From: Bradyrhizobium sp.
GTDB taxonomy: Bacteria; Pseudomonadota; Alphaproteobacteria; Rhizobiales; Xanthobacteraceae
Length of the DNA: 53,416 nucleotides
Assembly (NCBI RefSeq): GCF_030697065.1
Contig: NZ_JAUYQU010000056.1
Coordinates: forward strand, 1 to 53,416
Reading direction: 5' to 3'
The notes below the pieces were generated by a model. It had not been told where the DNA came from. It was given only the letters and a program-made list of their open reading frames with translations, and did no database searches. This document shows, one piece after another, positions 34,080 through 44,512 of this stretch (position 1 is its first letter; each line of letters opens with the position of its first letter). The position numbers and the translations under genes are program-made.

Positions 34080-34171
34080 ATCTGCATTTCCACGCGCATT
34101 CGCGCGCCGCACGCTACCGCGCGCTCGGCCGATTCACACCGGCGCAACCGATCAGTCCAAAACCGACCTGC

Positions 34172-34615
34172 TTACGTCGCCGCCACCGTCGGGCCCTGGG
34201 TCCACAATCTCTCGAGATTGTAGAATTCGCGCACTTCGGGTCGGAACACGTGCACGACCACATCGCCGGAATCGATCAGTACCCAGTCGCAGTTGGGCAA
34301 GCCCTCGATGTGAAGGCGCTTGATTCCGTTTTCCTTGAGGCTCTTGGCGACATTTTCCGCGATCGCGCCGACGTGCCGGTTGGCCCGGCCGGTGGTCACG
34401 ATCATGTAGTCGGAGAACGCCGATTTGCCCCGCAGATCGATGGTGACCGTTTCTTCCGCCTTCATGTCGTCGAGGCGGGAGAGGATCAGGTTCAGGGTCT
34501 TGTCGGCGTCGGGTAGCGCCTTCAAGGCCACAGCTTTGGTCGATGTTTTACGCGCGGTTTTGGGTGCGGTTTTTGCGGCCGTTTTCGCAACCTTGGGCAA
34601 AACAGACTTGGACAA
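34172..34615 (-). CDS. rsfS: Ribosome silencing factor RsfS
   Basis: 147 residues from a TTG at 34615. The core domain (about 40-147) carries ETVTIDLRGKSAFSDYMIV, TGRANRHVGAIAE and the ending GDVVVHVFRPEVREFYNLE, typical of RsfS, which binds L14 and blocks subunit joining in starvation. A Lys/Ala/Thr-rich extension covers residues 8-30. The TTG has no ribosome-binding site. A CTG five codons upstream (34630) has AAAGGA seven bases before it and would give MTTSVLSKS, so it may be the true start. Confidence 0.9.
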   Translation of the reverse strand: MSKSVLPKVAKTAAKTAPKTARKTSTKAVALKALPDADKTLNLILSRLDDMKAEETVTIDLRGKSAFSDYMIVTTGRANRHVGAIAENVAKSLKENGIKRLHIEGLPNCDWVLIDSGDVVVHVFRPEVREFYNLERLWTQGPTVAAT

Positions 34616-34751
34616 TACAGATGTGGTCAGGGACCATTCCTTTCACTGTATCGCGAACGCCGAATCCTGGCATCCACGGGCTATTCTAGGCATGTGGGGT
34701 TAACGGTTTCAATATTCCAGTGAACCCCGGCTCTCACTTCCATCCCGACTG

Positions 34752-35405
34752 TTACTTCTTTGTCTTCCAGCTTCCGTCCGGGTTCCGCAGGCCGGTCGAT
34801 GACAGGTTCAGTTTCATGCCGGTCAGAAACACCCAGGCCGGCGCGCGCTGGTCCGCCAGCCGGCCTGCCTGATTCTCGGGCAGGCGATAGCGCGCCAGCG
34901 CCTGGGCCGCGGGTGCCGCGAGCGCGCGAAAGCTTTGCGGTGGACGGTCGATCACCGCGATCGGCATCTCGGAGGCGATGCGCCGCCAGTTCTGCCAGCG
35001 ATGAAATTGCGCGAGGTTGTCGGCGCCCATGATCCAGACAAAGCGCAGGCCGGAAGCGCGGCGGCGCAGGTAGCTGATGGTGTCGACAGTGTATCGCGTT
35101 CCAATGACGGATTCGAGACAGCTGATATCGATGCGCGGATCGTCCGCCATCTCTCGCGCCGCTTTAGCGCGCGCATCGAGATCATGCAATCCGCCGGTAT
35201 CCTTGAGCGGATTGCCCGGCGTCACCAGCCACCATACGCGGTCGAGCTTCAGCCGCTTGATCGCGAACAGGCTGATGGCGCGATGCGCGAGATGCGGCGG
35301 ATTGAACGAGCCGCCGAGCAGGCCGACGCGCATGCCGTTGCTGTAGAGCGGGATGGATTGGGCGACCGAAAGCGCGGCGACCGAAGGTTTACTCAAACGC
35401 GCCAC
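34752..35405 (-). CDS. nadD: Nicotinate-nucleotide adenylyltransferase
   Basis: 217 residues from a GTG at 35405; a later ATG at about 35333 ([10 protein letters not shown]) is an alternative because the first 24 residues are not part of the fold. Nucleotidyltransferase motifs are [11 protein letters not shown] near the N-terminus and SSTGLR near the C-terminus, corresponding to ISSTxIR. It makes deamido-NAD from nicotinate mononucleotide and ATP. It starts 13 bases after the proA stop and is probably in the proB-proA-nadD-rsfS-rlmH group. Confidence 0.93.
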   Translation of the reverse strand: MARLSKPSVAALSVAQSIPLYSNGMRVGLLGGSFNPPHLAHRAISLFAIKRLKLDRVWWLVTPGNPLKDTGGLHDLDARAKAAREMADDPRIDISCLESVIGTRYTVDTISYLRRRASGLRFVWIMGADNLAQFHRWQNWRRIASEMPIAVIDRPPQSFRALAAPAAQALARYRLPENQAGRLADQRAPAWVFLTGMKLNLSSTGLRNPDGSWKTKK

Positions 35406-35418
35406 CGCGATGTTGTTT

Positions 35419-36711
35419 TCACGGCCGCGTCTGTCCGGTGCCGTGGACCCGGTACTTGAAGCTGGTCAGTTGCTCGGCGCCGACCGGGCCGCGGGCGTGG
35501 AATTTGCCGGTGGCGATGCCGATTTCGGCGCCGAAGCCGAACTCGCCGCCGTCGGCGAACTGGGTCGAGGCGTTATGCAGCACGATCGCGGAGTCGACCT
35601 CGGCAAGAAATTTGCGGGCGGCATCGGCGTCCTCGGTCACGATCGCATCGGTGTGATGCGAACCGTGGTTCTGGATATGCGCGATCGCCGCGTCGAGGCC
35701 GTCGACGACTTTCGCCGAGATGATCGCGTCCTCGTATTCGGTGTCCCAGTCCTCCTCGGAAGCCGGCTTCACCCTGGGATCGGTGCGCTGCACGGCGTCG
35801 TCGCCGCGCACCTCGCAGCCGGCGTCGATCAGCATCGTCACCAGCGGCTTCAACATCGCCGGGGCGGCGGCGCGATCGACCAGCAGGGTTTCGGTCGCGC
35901 CGCAGACGCCGGGGCGACGCATCTTGGCATTCAGCACGATCGCCTTCGCCATGTCGGGATTGGCTGATACATCGACATAGACGTGGTTGACGCCTTCCAG
36001 ATGCGCGAACACCGGCACCCTCGCCTCGGCCTCGACCCGCGCCACCAGGCTCTTGCCGCCGCGCGGCACGATCACATCCACGCCGCCATTCAATCCGGTC
36101 AGCAGCAGGCCGACCGCGGCGCGATCCCGCGTCGGCACCAGCGTGATCGCGGCTTCCGGCAGGCCGGCTTCGCGCAAACCCTGCACCAGGCAATCGTGGA
36201 TCGCGCGGCAGGAGCGAAAGCTGTCGGAGCCGCCGCGCAAAATCACCGCATTGCCGGATTTCAGGCACAGCACGCCGGCATCGGCGGCGACGTTGGGGCG
36301 GCTTTCGAAAATCACCGCGACGACGCCGAGCGGCACCCGGACGCGTTCGATGGTCATGCCGTTCGGACGCTGCCAGCGCTCGGTGACGAGGCCGACGGGA
36401 TCGGCGATCCCCCGCACAACAGCGACACCTTCGGCCATCGCCTCGATCCGCGCCGGTGTCAGCGTCAGCCGGTCGATGAAGGCCGCGGTCGCGCCGCCGT
36501 TGCGGACTTCCGCGACGTCCTCGGCATTGGCCGCGAGGATATCGGCGGCATGGGCGCGGATGGCGCGTTCGATCGCCTCCAGCGCGCGGTTCTTCTGTTC
36601 CGGCGAGGCAAGCGCCAGCACCCGCGCGGCAGCGCGCGCCTGTGCGGCAAGCCCGGTCATCAAGGCAGGCAGATCGGCATTGCCGTCGATCGCCTTCAGC
36701 GGCGCGCTCAT
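35419..36711 (-). CDS. proA: Gamma-glutamyl phosphate reductase
   Basis: 430 residues from the ATG at 36711 with AGGGAA upstream. It has the aldehyde-dehydrogenase fold, with the catalytic cysteine in [16 protein letters not shown] and family segments [22 protein letters not shown] and [13 protein letters not shown]. It reduces glutamyl-5-phosphate to the semialdehyde in proline synthesis. proB lies upstream on the same strand, separated by about 200 bases that contain an antitoxin remnant on the other strand. Confidence 0.96.
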   Translation of the reverse strand: MSAPLKAIDGNADLPALMTGLAAQARAAARVLALASPEQKNRALEAIERAIRAHAADILAANAEDVAEVRNGGATAAFIDRLTLTPARIEAMAEGVAVVRGIADPVGLVTERWQRPNGMTIERVRVPLGVVAVIFESRPNVAADAGVLCLKSGNAVILRGGSDSFRSCRAIHDCLVQGLREAGLPEAAITLVPTRDRAAVGLLLTGLNGGVDVIVPRGGKSLVARVEAEARVPVFAHLEGVNHVYVDVSANPDMAKAIVLNAKMRRPGVCGATETLLVDRAAAPAMLKPLVTMLIDAGCEVRGDDAVQRTDPRVKPASEEDWDTEYEDAIISAKVVDGLDAAIAHIQNHGSHHTDAIVTEDADAARKFLAEVDSAIVLHNASTQFADGGEFGFGAEIGIATGKFHARGPVGAEQLTSFKYRVHGTGQTRP

Positions 36712-36774
36712 GGCGGTTCCCTGGTCAATTAAGGCCATGTCCTAGCACGGAAATCCCGGTTTGGCGAAGGGTAG

Positions 36775-36903
36775 ACCCTGCGCGCCGAAATCCAGAAGGG
36801 TTTCGACAGCGGGCGGCAGGCCGATATCAGCGACATGTTCGAACGGATCAAACGGGAGGGAGGGAAGCGATTGGCGGCCAGGAAACGCGCTAATGGAGAG
36901 TAG
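36775..36903 (+). pseudogene. Remnant of a ParD-like antitoxin C-terminus
   Basis: Between proA and proB, a plus-strand frame of 42 codons bounded by TAG on both sides (36772-36774 and 36901-36903) begins TLRAEIQKGFDSGRQADIS and continues DMFERIKREGGKRLAARK. The LRAEIQKGFDSG stretch resembles the region before the disordered toxin-binding tail of ParD antitoxins (LRAALQEGLDSG-like). No start codon, DNA-binding N-terminus or toxin gene is present. It is a probable decayed toxin-antitoxin fragment; the match is short and from memory. Confidence 0.4.
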
Positions 36904-36917
36904 ATCCGGTCCATCGG

Positions 36918-38048
36918 TCACCCCCGCGACGTCCCCATCACCAGATCGTCCCGGTGGATCATTTCCGCCCGGCCGCTGATGCCGAGGATGATCATCACAT
37001 CCGGCGACGAGCGGCCCTTTATTTTCTCCGCATCATCCGCGTCATAGGCGACGAGGCCGCGGCCGATCTCGTGGGTGTCGGGGCCGCGCACCACCACGGC
37101 GTCGCCGCGGGCGAATTGCCCGTCGACCCGGATCACGCCGGCCGGCAGCAGGCTCTTGCCGGCGCGCAGCGCGGTGACGGCGCCGGCGTCGATGGTCAGC
37201 GTGCCCTTCGGCTCCAGCGAGCCCGCGATCCAGCGTTTTCGCGCGGTGACGGGGTTGGCCGGGGTCAGGAACCAGGTGCAGCGGCCGCCGTCGGCAATCG
37301 CCTGCAGCGGGTGCTCGATCTTGCCCGACGCGATCAGCATGTGGGTGCCCGACGTGGTGGCGATCTTGGCCGCCTCGATCTTGGTCTGCATGCCGCCGCG
37401 CGACAATTCGGATTCCGCCGCGCCCGCCATCGCCTCGATCTCCGACGTGACGGACTCCACGATCGGAATCAGTTTGGCGTTGGGGTTGGCGCCGGGCGGC
37501 GCGTCGTAGAGGCCGTCGATGTCGGACAGCAGGATCAACAGATCGGCGCTCGCCATGGTGGCGACGCGGGCGGCGAGCCGGTCATTGTCGCCGTAGCGGA
37601 TTTCATTGGTGGCGACGGTGTCGTTTTCGTTGATCACAGGCACCGCGCGCCATTCCAGCAGCTTGGCGATGGTGGAGCGCGCATTGAGGTAGCGGCGGCG
37701 CTCCTCGGTGTCCTGCAGCGTCACCAGTATCTGTCCGGCGCGGATGCCATGATGTCCCAGCACCTCCGACCAGATCCGCGCCAGCGCGATCTGCCCCACC
37801 GCGGCGGCGCCCTGGCTCTCCTCCAGCTTCAGCGGGCCGCGCGGCAGTTTCAGGCGGCTGCGGCCGAGCGCGATCGAGCCCGACGAGACCACCAGCACGT
37901 CGCGGCCCTCGCCGTGCAGCCTGGCCAGATCGGCGGCGAGCGCCGCGAGCCACGCCCCCCGCACTTCGCCAGCCTCGGAATCGATCAGCAGCGACGAGCC
38001 GACCTTGACGACGATGCGGCGGAAATTCTTGAGAGAGGGGCGGGTCAT
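36918..38048 (-). CDS. proB: Glutamate 5-kinase
   Basis: 376 residues from the ATG at 38048 ([21 protein letters not shown]). An amino-acid-kinase domain occupies about 10-260, with [28 protein letters not shown] and [13 protein letters not shown] domain follows at about 280-370. It performs the first step of proline synthesis, phosphorylating glutamate, and is normally feedback-inhibited by proline. The in-frame extension to 38150 has no family similarity. Confidence 0.96.
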   Translation of the reverse strand: MTRPSLKNFRRIVVKVGSSLLIDSEAGEVRGAWLAALAADLARLHGEGRDVLVVSSGSIALGRSRLKLPRGPLKLEESQGAAAVGQIALARIWSEVLGHHGIRAGQILVTLQDTEERRRYLNARSTIAKLLEWRAVPVINENDTVATNEIRYGDNDRLAARVATMASADLLILLSDIDGLYDAPPGANPNAKLIPIVESVTSEIEAMAGAAESELSRGGMQTKIEAAKIATTSGTHMLIASGKIEHPLQAIADGGRCTWFLTPANPVTARKRWIAGSLEPKGTLTIDAGAVTALRAGKSLLPAGVIRVDGQFARGDAVVVRGPDTHEIGRGLVAYDADDAEKIKGRSSPDVMIILGISGRAEMIHRDDLVMGTSRG

Positions 38049-38125
38049 GGATGCTGTCGGGTGAAGCGGTGTTACGAGTTTTGCAGCCGGAGAGAATCGG
38101 CGCAAGTCAGGCTGACGAACCGGGG

Positions 38126-39181
<1,056 letters not shown>

Positions 39182-39236
39182 CTACAGGTAGTGCAGGGGG
39201 GTCGAAGGGGCAACCTTTAGATGCCGGAATCGACGC

Positions 39237-39270
39237 AAAAAGCGCCCGTTTCGGACCTTTTTGGGGCGTT
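39237..39270 (-). terminator. Candidate terminator after the SDR gene
   Basis: On the minus strand AAACGCCC pairs with GGGCGCTT (one G-U), followed by TTTGCG after the stem. It lies about 50 bases past the SDR stop and before obgE. The loop is long. Confidence 0.45.
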
Positions 39271-39322
39271 TGGCGGCGTTGACATTTCATTGCATGGGGT
39301 TGTTTTGCGAATTCTTGAAGGC

Positions 39323-40147
39323 CTACCCCGGCCAGCACTGTCCGCCACCATCGACCCGCAAAACCTGCCCGGAGACGAACGCCCCGAGCGGACCCGCAAA
39401 CACCTCGACCACCCGGGCCACCTCGTCGATGGTGGCGATGCGGTCCAGCGTGCCGGTCTCGACCATGCGGGCCTGATCCACCGCGCGCGTGCCCATGAAG
39501 CGGCCGGTCCGGGTGTCGCCGGGCGCGATGCAGTTCACGGTGATGTCGTAGGACCGCAATTGATCGGCGAGGCAGCGGGTGTAGTGCGTGACGCCGGCTT
39601 TCGCGACGGCATAGATCGAGCCCTGGGTACGGCCCTTGAAGGCGGCGACCGAGCCGATGGTGACGATGCGGCCGGCGCGCCGTTCCATCATGCCGCGCGC
39701 CACCGCCTGGCAGGTCAGGATGGTCGAGAGCAGGTTGCGGTCCAGCACGGCGCGCACGTCCTGCTCGGAAATGCCGACGGCGTCATTGGGGTCGGGCTTG
39801 CCGCCGGCCGCGGCGATGTCGCCGCCGGCATTGTGGACCAGGATATCGATCGGCCCGAGCGCGTCCGATGTTGTCTCGATGATGCGATCGATGTCTTCGC
39901 CTTTGGTCAGGTCGCCGAGCACGCGGATGGTGCGAATGCCGTATGCCGCCGCCACCGCTTCCGCCACCGCCGTCAGCGTGGTGCCCTCGCCATATTCCGC
40001 CGGGCCGTTCTCGCGCATGCCGTGGATCGCGACATCGGCCCCGAGGCTGGCGAGCCGCTCGGCGAAGGCGCGGCCGAGCCCGCGTCCGGCGCCGGTCACC
40101 AGTGCGACCTTGCCCGCTAACGATTGCGCGGCATCGTGTGAAGCCAT
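39323..40147 (-). CDS. Short-chain dehydrogenase/reductase in the RpiR operon
   Basis: 274 residues with GGAGGAG well placed before the ATG at 40147. The cofactor loop is TGAGRGLG, followed by HNAGG, a serine in TIGSVAAFKG and the YxxxK pair in YAVAKAG; the C-terminus VSGQVLRVDGGGQCWPG is classical. The substrate is unknown. It lies 33 bases downstream of the RpiR-type regulator on the same strand and divergent from the ABC importer, so it may act on the imported compound. Confidence 0.88.
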   Translation of the reverse strand: MASHDAAQSLAGKVALVTGAGRGLGRAFAERLASLGADVAIHGMRENGPAEYGEGTTLTAVAEAVAAAYGIRTIRVLGDLTKGEDIDRIIETTSDALGPIDILVHNAGGDIAAAGGKPDPNDAVGISEQDVRAVLDRNLLSTILTCQAVARGMMERRAGRIVTIGSVAAFKGRTQGSIYAVAKAGVTHYTRCLADQLRSYDITVNCIAPGDTRTGRFMGTRAVDQARMVETGTLDRIATIDEVARVVEVFAGPLGAFVSGQVLRVDGGGQCWPG

Positions 40148-40180
40148 CTCGTTTCTCCTCCGATTGGAAATCTGGAAGCG

Positions 40181-41017
40181 TCAGTCTGCCGCGAGGTCGA
40201 GGCCGATGGCGAGGGCCTGGACCAGGCACATCGGCGCCACCAGCGTGCGCAGCGCCGGTTCCGGCATGTCCTGGATCTCGAACACGACCCTGGCGCCTTC
40301 GACGATCGGGCTCAGCAGGCTGTCGGTGATCGAGATCGCGGGAACGCCGCGCGCCACCAGTTCGGGAAACAGCCGGGCCGTGTCCGGGTAGTAATTGCGG
40401 AAGCTAATGGCGACCAGCGCGTCCTCGGGACCCGCCGGATGCGATTGTTCGTGGATGCTGCCGCCGATGCCGTCGAGCAGCATTACCCGCCGTCCGAGCT
40501 TTCGCAGCACATAGGCCAGATGGGTGGCGACCGGAAACGAGCCGCCGAGGCCGAGCAGATAGATGTCGCGCGCCTCCGCCAGGATCGCGGTGGCGGCGTC
40601 CAGTTCGCGCGCATGCGCCGATTGGCTCAGCGTCACCAGCGCCGACTGGGCTTCCGCGACGAAGCGTCCGAGCACCGCCGCGGGCTTGCGGCCGAGGATC
40701 GATTTCTCCTCGTGCTTCATGCGCGCCAGCCGCGCCTTGTAGCTCGGCGCCACGCCGGCCACGAGCCGCGACCGGAACACCTGCTGCATCTCGGTAAAAC
40801 CGCCGAAGCCGAGCGCATGCGCGAAGCGGACGATCGCCGAGGGCGGAACGCCGGAACGCGCCGCGACCTCGGCCACGGTGCCGAGCGCGACTTCGGTCGG
40901 ATGGTCGAGCACGAATTCGGCGATCTGCTGCAACCGGCCGGACAGCGCCCGGTGCCGCTGGGCGATCGCGCCGCGCAGCTCGTCGTAACTCGTGAATTTG
41001 TCGGCAGCCTTGTTCAT
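40181..41017 (-). CDS. MurR/RpiR-family transcriptional regulator
   Basis: 278 residues. An N-terminal RpiR helix-turn-helix domain (about 10-85) contains TVAEVAARSGVPPSAIVRFAHALGF. A SIS sugar-phosphate-binding domain spans about 125-265, with IYLLGLGGSFPVATHLAYVL and AISFRNYYPDT. Such regulators respond to phosphorylated sugars or related metabolites. It is divergent from the ABC importer operon; the 135-base gap contains an inverted repeat over a possible -10 element, so it probably controls both directions. Confidence 0.9.
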   Translation of the reverse strand: MNKAADKFTSYDELRGAIAQRHRALSGRLQQIAEFVLDHPTEVALGTVAEVAARSGVPPSAIVRFAHALGFGGFTEMQQVFRSRLVAGVAPSYKARLARMKHEEKSILGRKPAAVLGRFVAEAQSALVTLSQSAHARELDAATAILAEARDIYLLGLGGSFPVATHLAYVLRKLGRRVMLLDGIGGSIHEQSHPAGPEDALVAISFRNYYPDTARLFPELVARGVPAISITDSLLSPIVEGARVVFEIQDMPEPALRTLVAPMCLVQALAIGLDLAAD

Positions 41018-41070
41018 CGCCGCACTCTACCCCAGTCGCGGCGTTTCGCCGCTTGGATCAAATATTCCAC

Positions 41071-41100
41071 TTTACATGCCACAATAGAACGTTCATTCTA
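41071..41100 (+). promoter_or_regulatory. Promoter and putative RpiR operator before the ABC importer
   Basis: TTTACA (41071-41076) and CATTCT (41094-41099) are spaced 17 bases, a plausible -35/-10 pair. TAGAACGTTCATTCTA (41085-41100) is an inverted repeat, TAGAA/TTCTA, containing the 8-base palindrome GAACGTTC, and covers the -10, as expected for a repressor site. Confidence 0.45.
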
Positions 41101-41152
41101 ATAGCCGCAACAAGAAACCGGCAGACGTTCAAACAGTCTTTGGGAGAGAACG

Positions 41153-42448
41153 ATGAAGAAGCGTGGGATCTCGCGACGCGGCGTTCTGAAGGGCAGCCTG
41201 ATGGCCAGCGTCATCGGCGGCACGGCCAGCTATTTCGGTCCCTGGAAGGAGAACCGGGTTTGGGCGCAGGGCGCCGCCAAGCCGATCAAGCTCGGCCTGA
41301 CCTGCGACGCCAGCGGCCAATATGGCAACAGCGGCCAGGACGACATGCGTGGCATCCAGCTGGCGATCGAAGAGGCCAATGCCAGGGGCGGCGTGCTCGG
41401 CCGCAAGATCACCTGGATCACCGCCGACACCGAAACCACACCGGCTACCGGAAGCCGGGTCGCCGAGCGCTTCATCACGCGGGAAGACTGCACCATCCTG
41501 CTCGGCGCGATCCACTCCGGCGTCGCCAACGCCATCACCCAGGTCGCCAGCAAATACGGCGTGATCTACATGAACACCAATTCGTCCGCGCCGAGCGAGG
41601 CGGGCGAAAACTGTTCGCGGGTGAAATTCGTCTGGGACGGCAACGGCACCAATTTTTCCAAGGCGTCGGTCAAGAACGCGGTGGATTCGATCGGCAAGAA
41701 CTGGATGTTGCTGACCAACGACTATGTCTGGGGCCACACCACTTCGGCTTCCACCAAGGGACTGGTCGAGGGCTCCGGCGGCAAGATCATCGACAATCTG
41801 CTGGTGCCGCAGAACACCCGCGACTTCACGGCCTATCTGTTGAAAATCCAGCAAGCAAAGCCGGACGTGGTGGCGACCGCGATCGGCGGCGACGACATCA
41901 AGGCGTTGCGCGAGCAGGTGGCGCAGCTCAAGCTCGACGGCAAGCCCGCCTGGATCAACAACCAGCAGGACTGGCCCGATGTGTGGGGTTCGCCCGACAG
42001 TCTGTTCGGCGTGTTCGGCACCACCTGGTATCACAAGCTGCCGCTGCCCGGCGTCGCCGAGTTCGTCAGGAAATGGCAGGCCGCCAACAAGGAAGGCGCC
42101 ATCCCGGTGCCCGGCAACGTCTCCTACAACGGCTACATGGCGACCCGCGAATTGCTGAAGGCGATCGAGCGCGCCGGATCGACCAACAACGTCAAGATCA
42201 TCAAGGAGCTCGAAAACCTGAAGGTCTCGGCCACCGACCGCATGCAGCACTTCGATGCCTATATGGATCCGGTCACCCATCAGATGCAGCAGACGATCTA
42301 TCTCGCGCGCCGCAACACCAAGCCGGTCGACAAGACCGACCTGTTCGAAATCATCAGCTGGACCGAGCCCAAGGCTGCTGCGGATACGGCCGCCGCGGCC
42401 AAGTGCAAGCTTACTCCCTACGAGCAGGTGCCGACCGTCGATTCCTGA
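41153..42448 (+). CDS. ABC transporter substrate-binding protein (LivK/amide-urea type), Tat-exported
   Basis: 431 residues with GGGAGAG before the ATG. The N-terminus KKRGISRRGVLKG is a twin-arginine signal with a following hydrophobic core. The mature part is a type I periplasmic binding protein (IKLGLTCDASGQYGNSG, ITRE, DYVWGHT). It belongs with the branched-chain amino acid/urea/amide receptors; the ligand is not predictable. Tat export implies folding in the cytoplasm before secretion. It is the first gene of a six-gene transporter operon. Confidence 0.9.
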   Translation: MKKRGISRRGVLKGSLMASVIGGTASYFGPWKENRVWAQGAAKPIKLGLTCDASGQYGNSGQDDMRGIQLAIEEANARGGVLGRKITWITADTETTPATGSRVAERFITREDCTILLGAIHSGVANAITQVASKYGVIYMNTNSSAPSEAGENCSRVKFVWDGNGTNFSKASVKNAVDSIGKNWMLLTNDYVWGHTTSASTKGLVEGSGGKIIDNLLVPQNTRDFTAYLLKIQQAKPDVVATAIGGDDIKALREQVAQLKLDGKPAWINNQQDWPDVWGSPDSLFGVFGTTWYHKLPLPGVAEFVRKWQAANKEGAIPVPGNVSYNGYMATRELLKAIERAGSTNNVKIIKELENLKVSATDRMQHFDAYMDPVTHQMQQTIYLARRNTKPVDKTDLFEIISWTEPKAAADTAAAAKCKLTPYEQVPTVDS

Positions 42449-42492
42449 TCCCCGGCCGGCGGATTTTGCGCCGCAGCCAGTCAGTAGCACCC

Positions 42493-42511
42493 GGGCTCTC
42501 GTCGAGAGTCC
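42493..42511 (+). other. Intra-operon hairpin after the binding-protein gene
   Basis: GGGCTCTC (42493-42500) and GAGAGTCC (42504-42511) form an 8-bp stem with one G-U pair and a three-base loop, with no T-run. Such stems after binding-protein genes often stabilise the upstream message, giving excess receptor over membrane parts. Confidence 0.5.
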
Positions 42512-42548
42512 GGCTGCCGTCTCACAATCAAGAAAACCGAGACACAGC

Positions 42549-43469
42549 TTGTTCGATCTTCTTCCGCATCTCCTCAATGGCCTGACGCTCGGCCTCCTGT
42601 TCGCGCTGATCGCGCTCGGCTTCATGCTGATCGTCGGATTGATGGAGCAGATCAATCTGGCGCACGGCTCGCTGTTCGCGCTCGGTGCCTATCTCGCGAT
42701 GCAGCTGATGGGGTCGCGCCCGCCATTTCCGGCCGAACTGGCCAAAGCCTGGATCGCCCTGCCGCTCGGCTGGCGCTACGCGGCGACGCTGGTGATCGCA
42801 CCGATCGCGGTCGGCATCGTCGGCATGGCCATCGAATTCTGCATGCGCCGCACTTATGGCAAGGATCCGCTCTACGGACTGCTGCTGACCTTCGGCGCGG
42901 CGATGGTGATCGAGGAGACCATCCGGCTGATCTGGGGCACCCGCGACTACGTGTTGCAGGTGCCGCAGGCGGTCTCCGGCGGTTTTCTGTTCGGCGACCT
43001 GATCTGGTCGACCTATCGCTTCTATGCCGCCGGCATCGCCGCTGCGATCATCGGCGTGGTCTGGCTGGTGATCGAAAAGACCTCGTTCGGCGCCACCGTC
43101 AAGGCCGGCGCGCATGACAGCGAGATCGTGCGCGCGCTCGGCATCAACCTGACGCGGCTGCGGCTCCTGGTGTTCGTTCTCGGCACCATGCTGGCCGCGA
43201 TCGCCGGCATCATCGTGGCGCCGATCTGGGGCATCCGTCCGCATATGGGCGTCGATGCCGTGATCCCGGCGTTTCTGGTCATCGTGCTCGGCGGCGTCGG
43301 CAGCTTTTGGGGCGCGGTGGTGGCCGGTCTGCTGGTCGGCCTCTGCGTCGGCCTGTCCGGCGCCTACGCCTCGGAATGGTCCCTGCTGTCGATGTACATC
43401 CTGCTGGTCGCGGTGGTGACCGTCCGCGCCCGCGGCCTGTGGGGCAAGAAGAGCGTGCTCGAAGCATGA
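42549..43469 (+). CDS. Branched-chain amino acid-type ABC permease (LivH)
   Basis: 306 residues from a TTG at 42549 (context LFDLLPHLLNGLTLGLLFAL). About eight membrane helices, with the LivH hallmark MEQINLAHGSLFALGAY near residue 40 and the EAA-like loop ARALGIN/VRALGIN. The C-terminus includes VIPAFLVIVLGGVGSFWGAVVAGLLVG. It stands 100 bases after the binding-protein gene and overlaps the next permease gene by four bases. Confidence 0.9.
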   Translation: MFDLLPHLLNGLTLGLLFALIALGFMLIVGLMEQINLAHGSLFALGAYLAMQLMGSRPPFPAELAKAWIALPLGWRYAATLVIAPIAVGIVGMAIEFCMRRTYGKDPLYGLLLTFGAAMVIEETIRLIWGTRDYVLQVPQAVSGGFLFGDLIWSTYRFYAAGIAAAIIGVVWLVIEKTSFGATVKAGAHDSEIVRALGINLTRLRLLVFVLGTMLAAIAGIIVAPIWGIRPHMGVDAVIPAFLVIVLGGVGSFWGAVVAGLLVGLCVGLSGAYASEWSLLSMYILLVAVVTVRARGLWGKKSVLEA

Positions 43470-44512
43470 CGTCGACCTCGCCGTCACTTTCATCCGATGC
43501 CACGCGCCTCGTGACGCCCGCCATGCTGGTGCTGTGGCTGGTGCTGGCCACGGTGCCGCTGTGGATCTCGCGGGTCGGGCTTTATCCCTATCTCGGCATC
43601 GAGATCCTGATCTGGTCGCTGTATGCGCTGGCATTCAACCTGGTGCTGGGCACCGCCGGACTGCCGTCGTTCGGCCACGGCGCCTATTTCGGGATCGGCG
43701 CCTATGCGTTTGGTCTTTGCCAGTTCAACGTCGCCGCCAATCTCTGGGTCTGTCTGGTGGCGGCATTCGCGGTCGCCGGGCTCGCCGGCGCGCTGGTGGC
43801 GCTGTTCATCTCGCACCGGCGCGGCATCTATTACGCCTTCATGACCATCGCCTTCGGGCAGATCTTCTGGACGCTGGCTATCAAGTCGCACGGCATCACC
43901 GGCGGCGAGGACGGACTCCTGAAAATCGCCCGGCTGCCGGCGGATTTCGGCGTCGTCACATTCGACCTCGCCGACAATGTCGCGTTCTACTATTTCGTTC
44001 TGGTGGTGTTTGCGCTGGCCGTGGTGGCGATGTGGCGGCTGACCCATTCGCCCTATGGCCGCGTCGTCGCCGCGATCAAGCAGAGCGAGACCCGCGCTGC
44101 GCATCTCGGCTATCACGTCTGGCTCTACAAGGCCTCGATTTTCACACTGTCTGCGGCGATCTCGGGACTGGCCGGCGGCCTGTTCGCGATGGCGCAGCTC
44201 GCGGCCTTCCCCGACGTGATGAGCCTGCATCAGTCCGGTTATGTCGTGATGATGACGCTGGTCGGCGGCGGCCTCGTCAGTTTCTGGGGGCCGGTGGTCG
44301 GCGTGTTCGTGTTCCTGATCGCGCGCGACGTGATCGGGGCGCTGACCAACGCCTGGATGCTGTATTTTGGGCTGTTGTTCATCGCCATCGTGCTGTTCCG
44401 TCCGGAGGGCATCGCCGGCGCGGTTACCGCCGCGTTCCAGAAGCACTCGCTGATCCGGCGGCAGGGCAATTCGGCCATGCGGCTGTTGTTCGGAGCCGAA
44501 CGATGGCGCTGA
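43466..44512 (+). CDS. Branched-chain amino acid-type ABC permease (LivM)
   Basis: 348 residues from the ATG at 43466, overlapping the stop of the LivH-like gene (ATGA). Eight to ten membrane helices. LivM markers are NLVLGTAGLPSFGHGAYFG and the cytoplasmic loop THSPYGRVVAAIKQSETRA; GGLVSFWGPVVGVFVF lies near the end. It forms the channel with the LivH-like protein. Its end overlaps the following ATPase gene by ten bases. Confidence 0.9.
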   Translation: MTSTSPSLSSDATRLVTPAMLVLWLVLATVPLWISRVGLYPYLGIEILIWSLYALAFNLVLGTAGLPSFGHGAYFGIGAYAFGLCQFNVAANLWVCLVAAFAVAGLAGALVALFISHRRGIYYAFMTIAFGQIFWTLAIKSHGITGGEDGLLKIARLPADFGVVTFDLADNVAFYYFVLVVFALAVVAMWRLTHSPYGRVVAAIKQSETRAAHLGYHVWLYKASIFTLSAAISGLAGGLFAMAQLAAFPDVMSLHQSGYVVMMTLVGGGLVSFWGPVVGVFVFLIARDVIGALTNAWMLYFGLLFIAIVLFRPEGIAGAVTAAFQKHSLIRRQGNSAMRLLFGAERWR

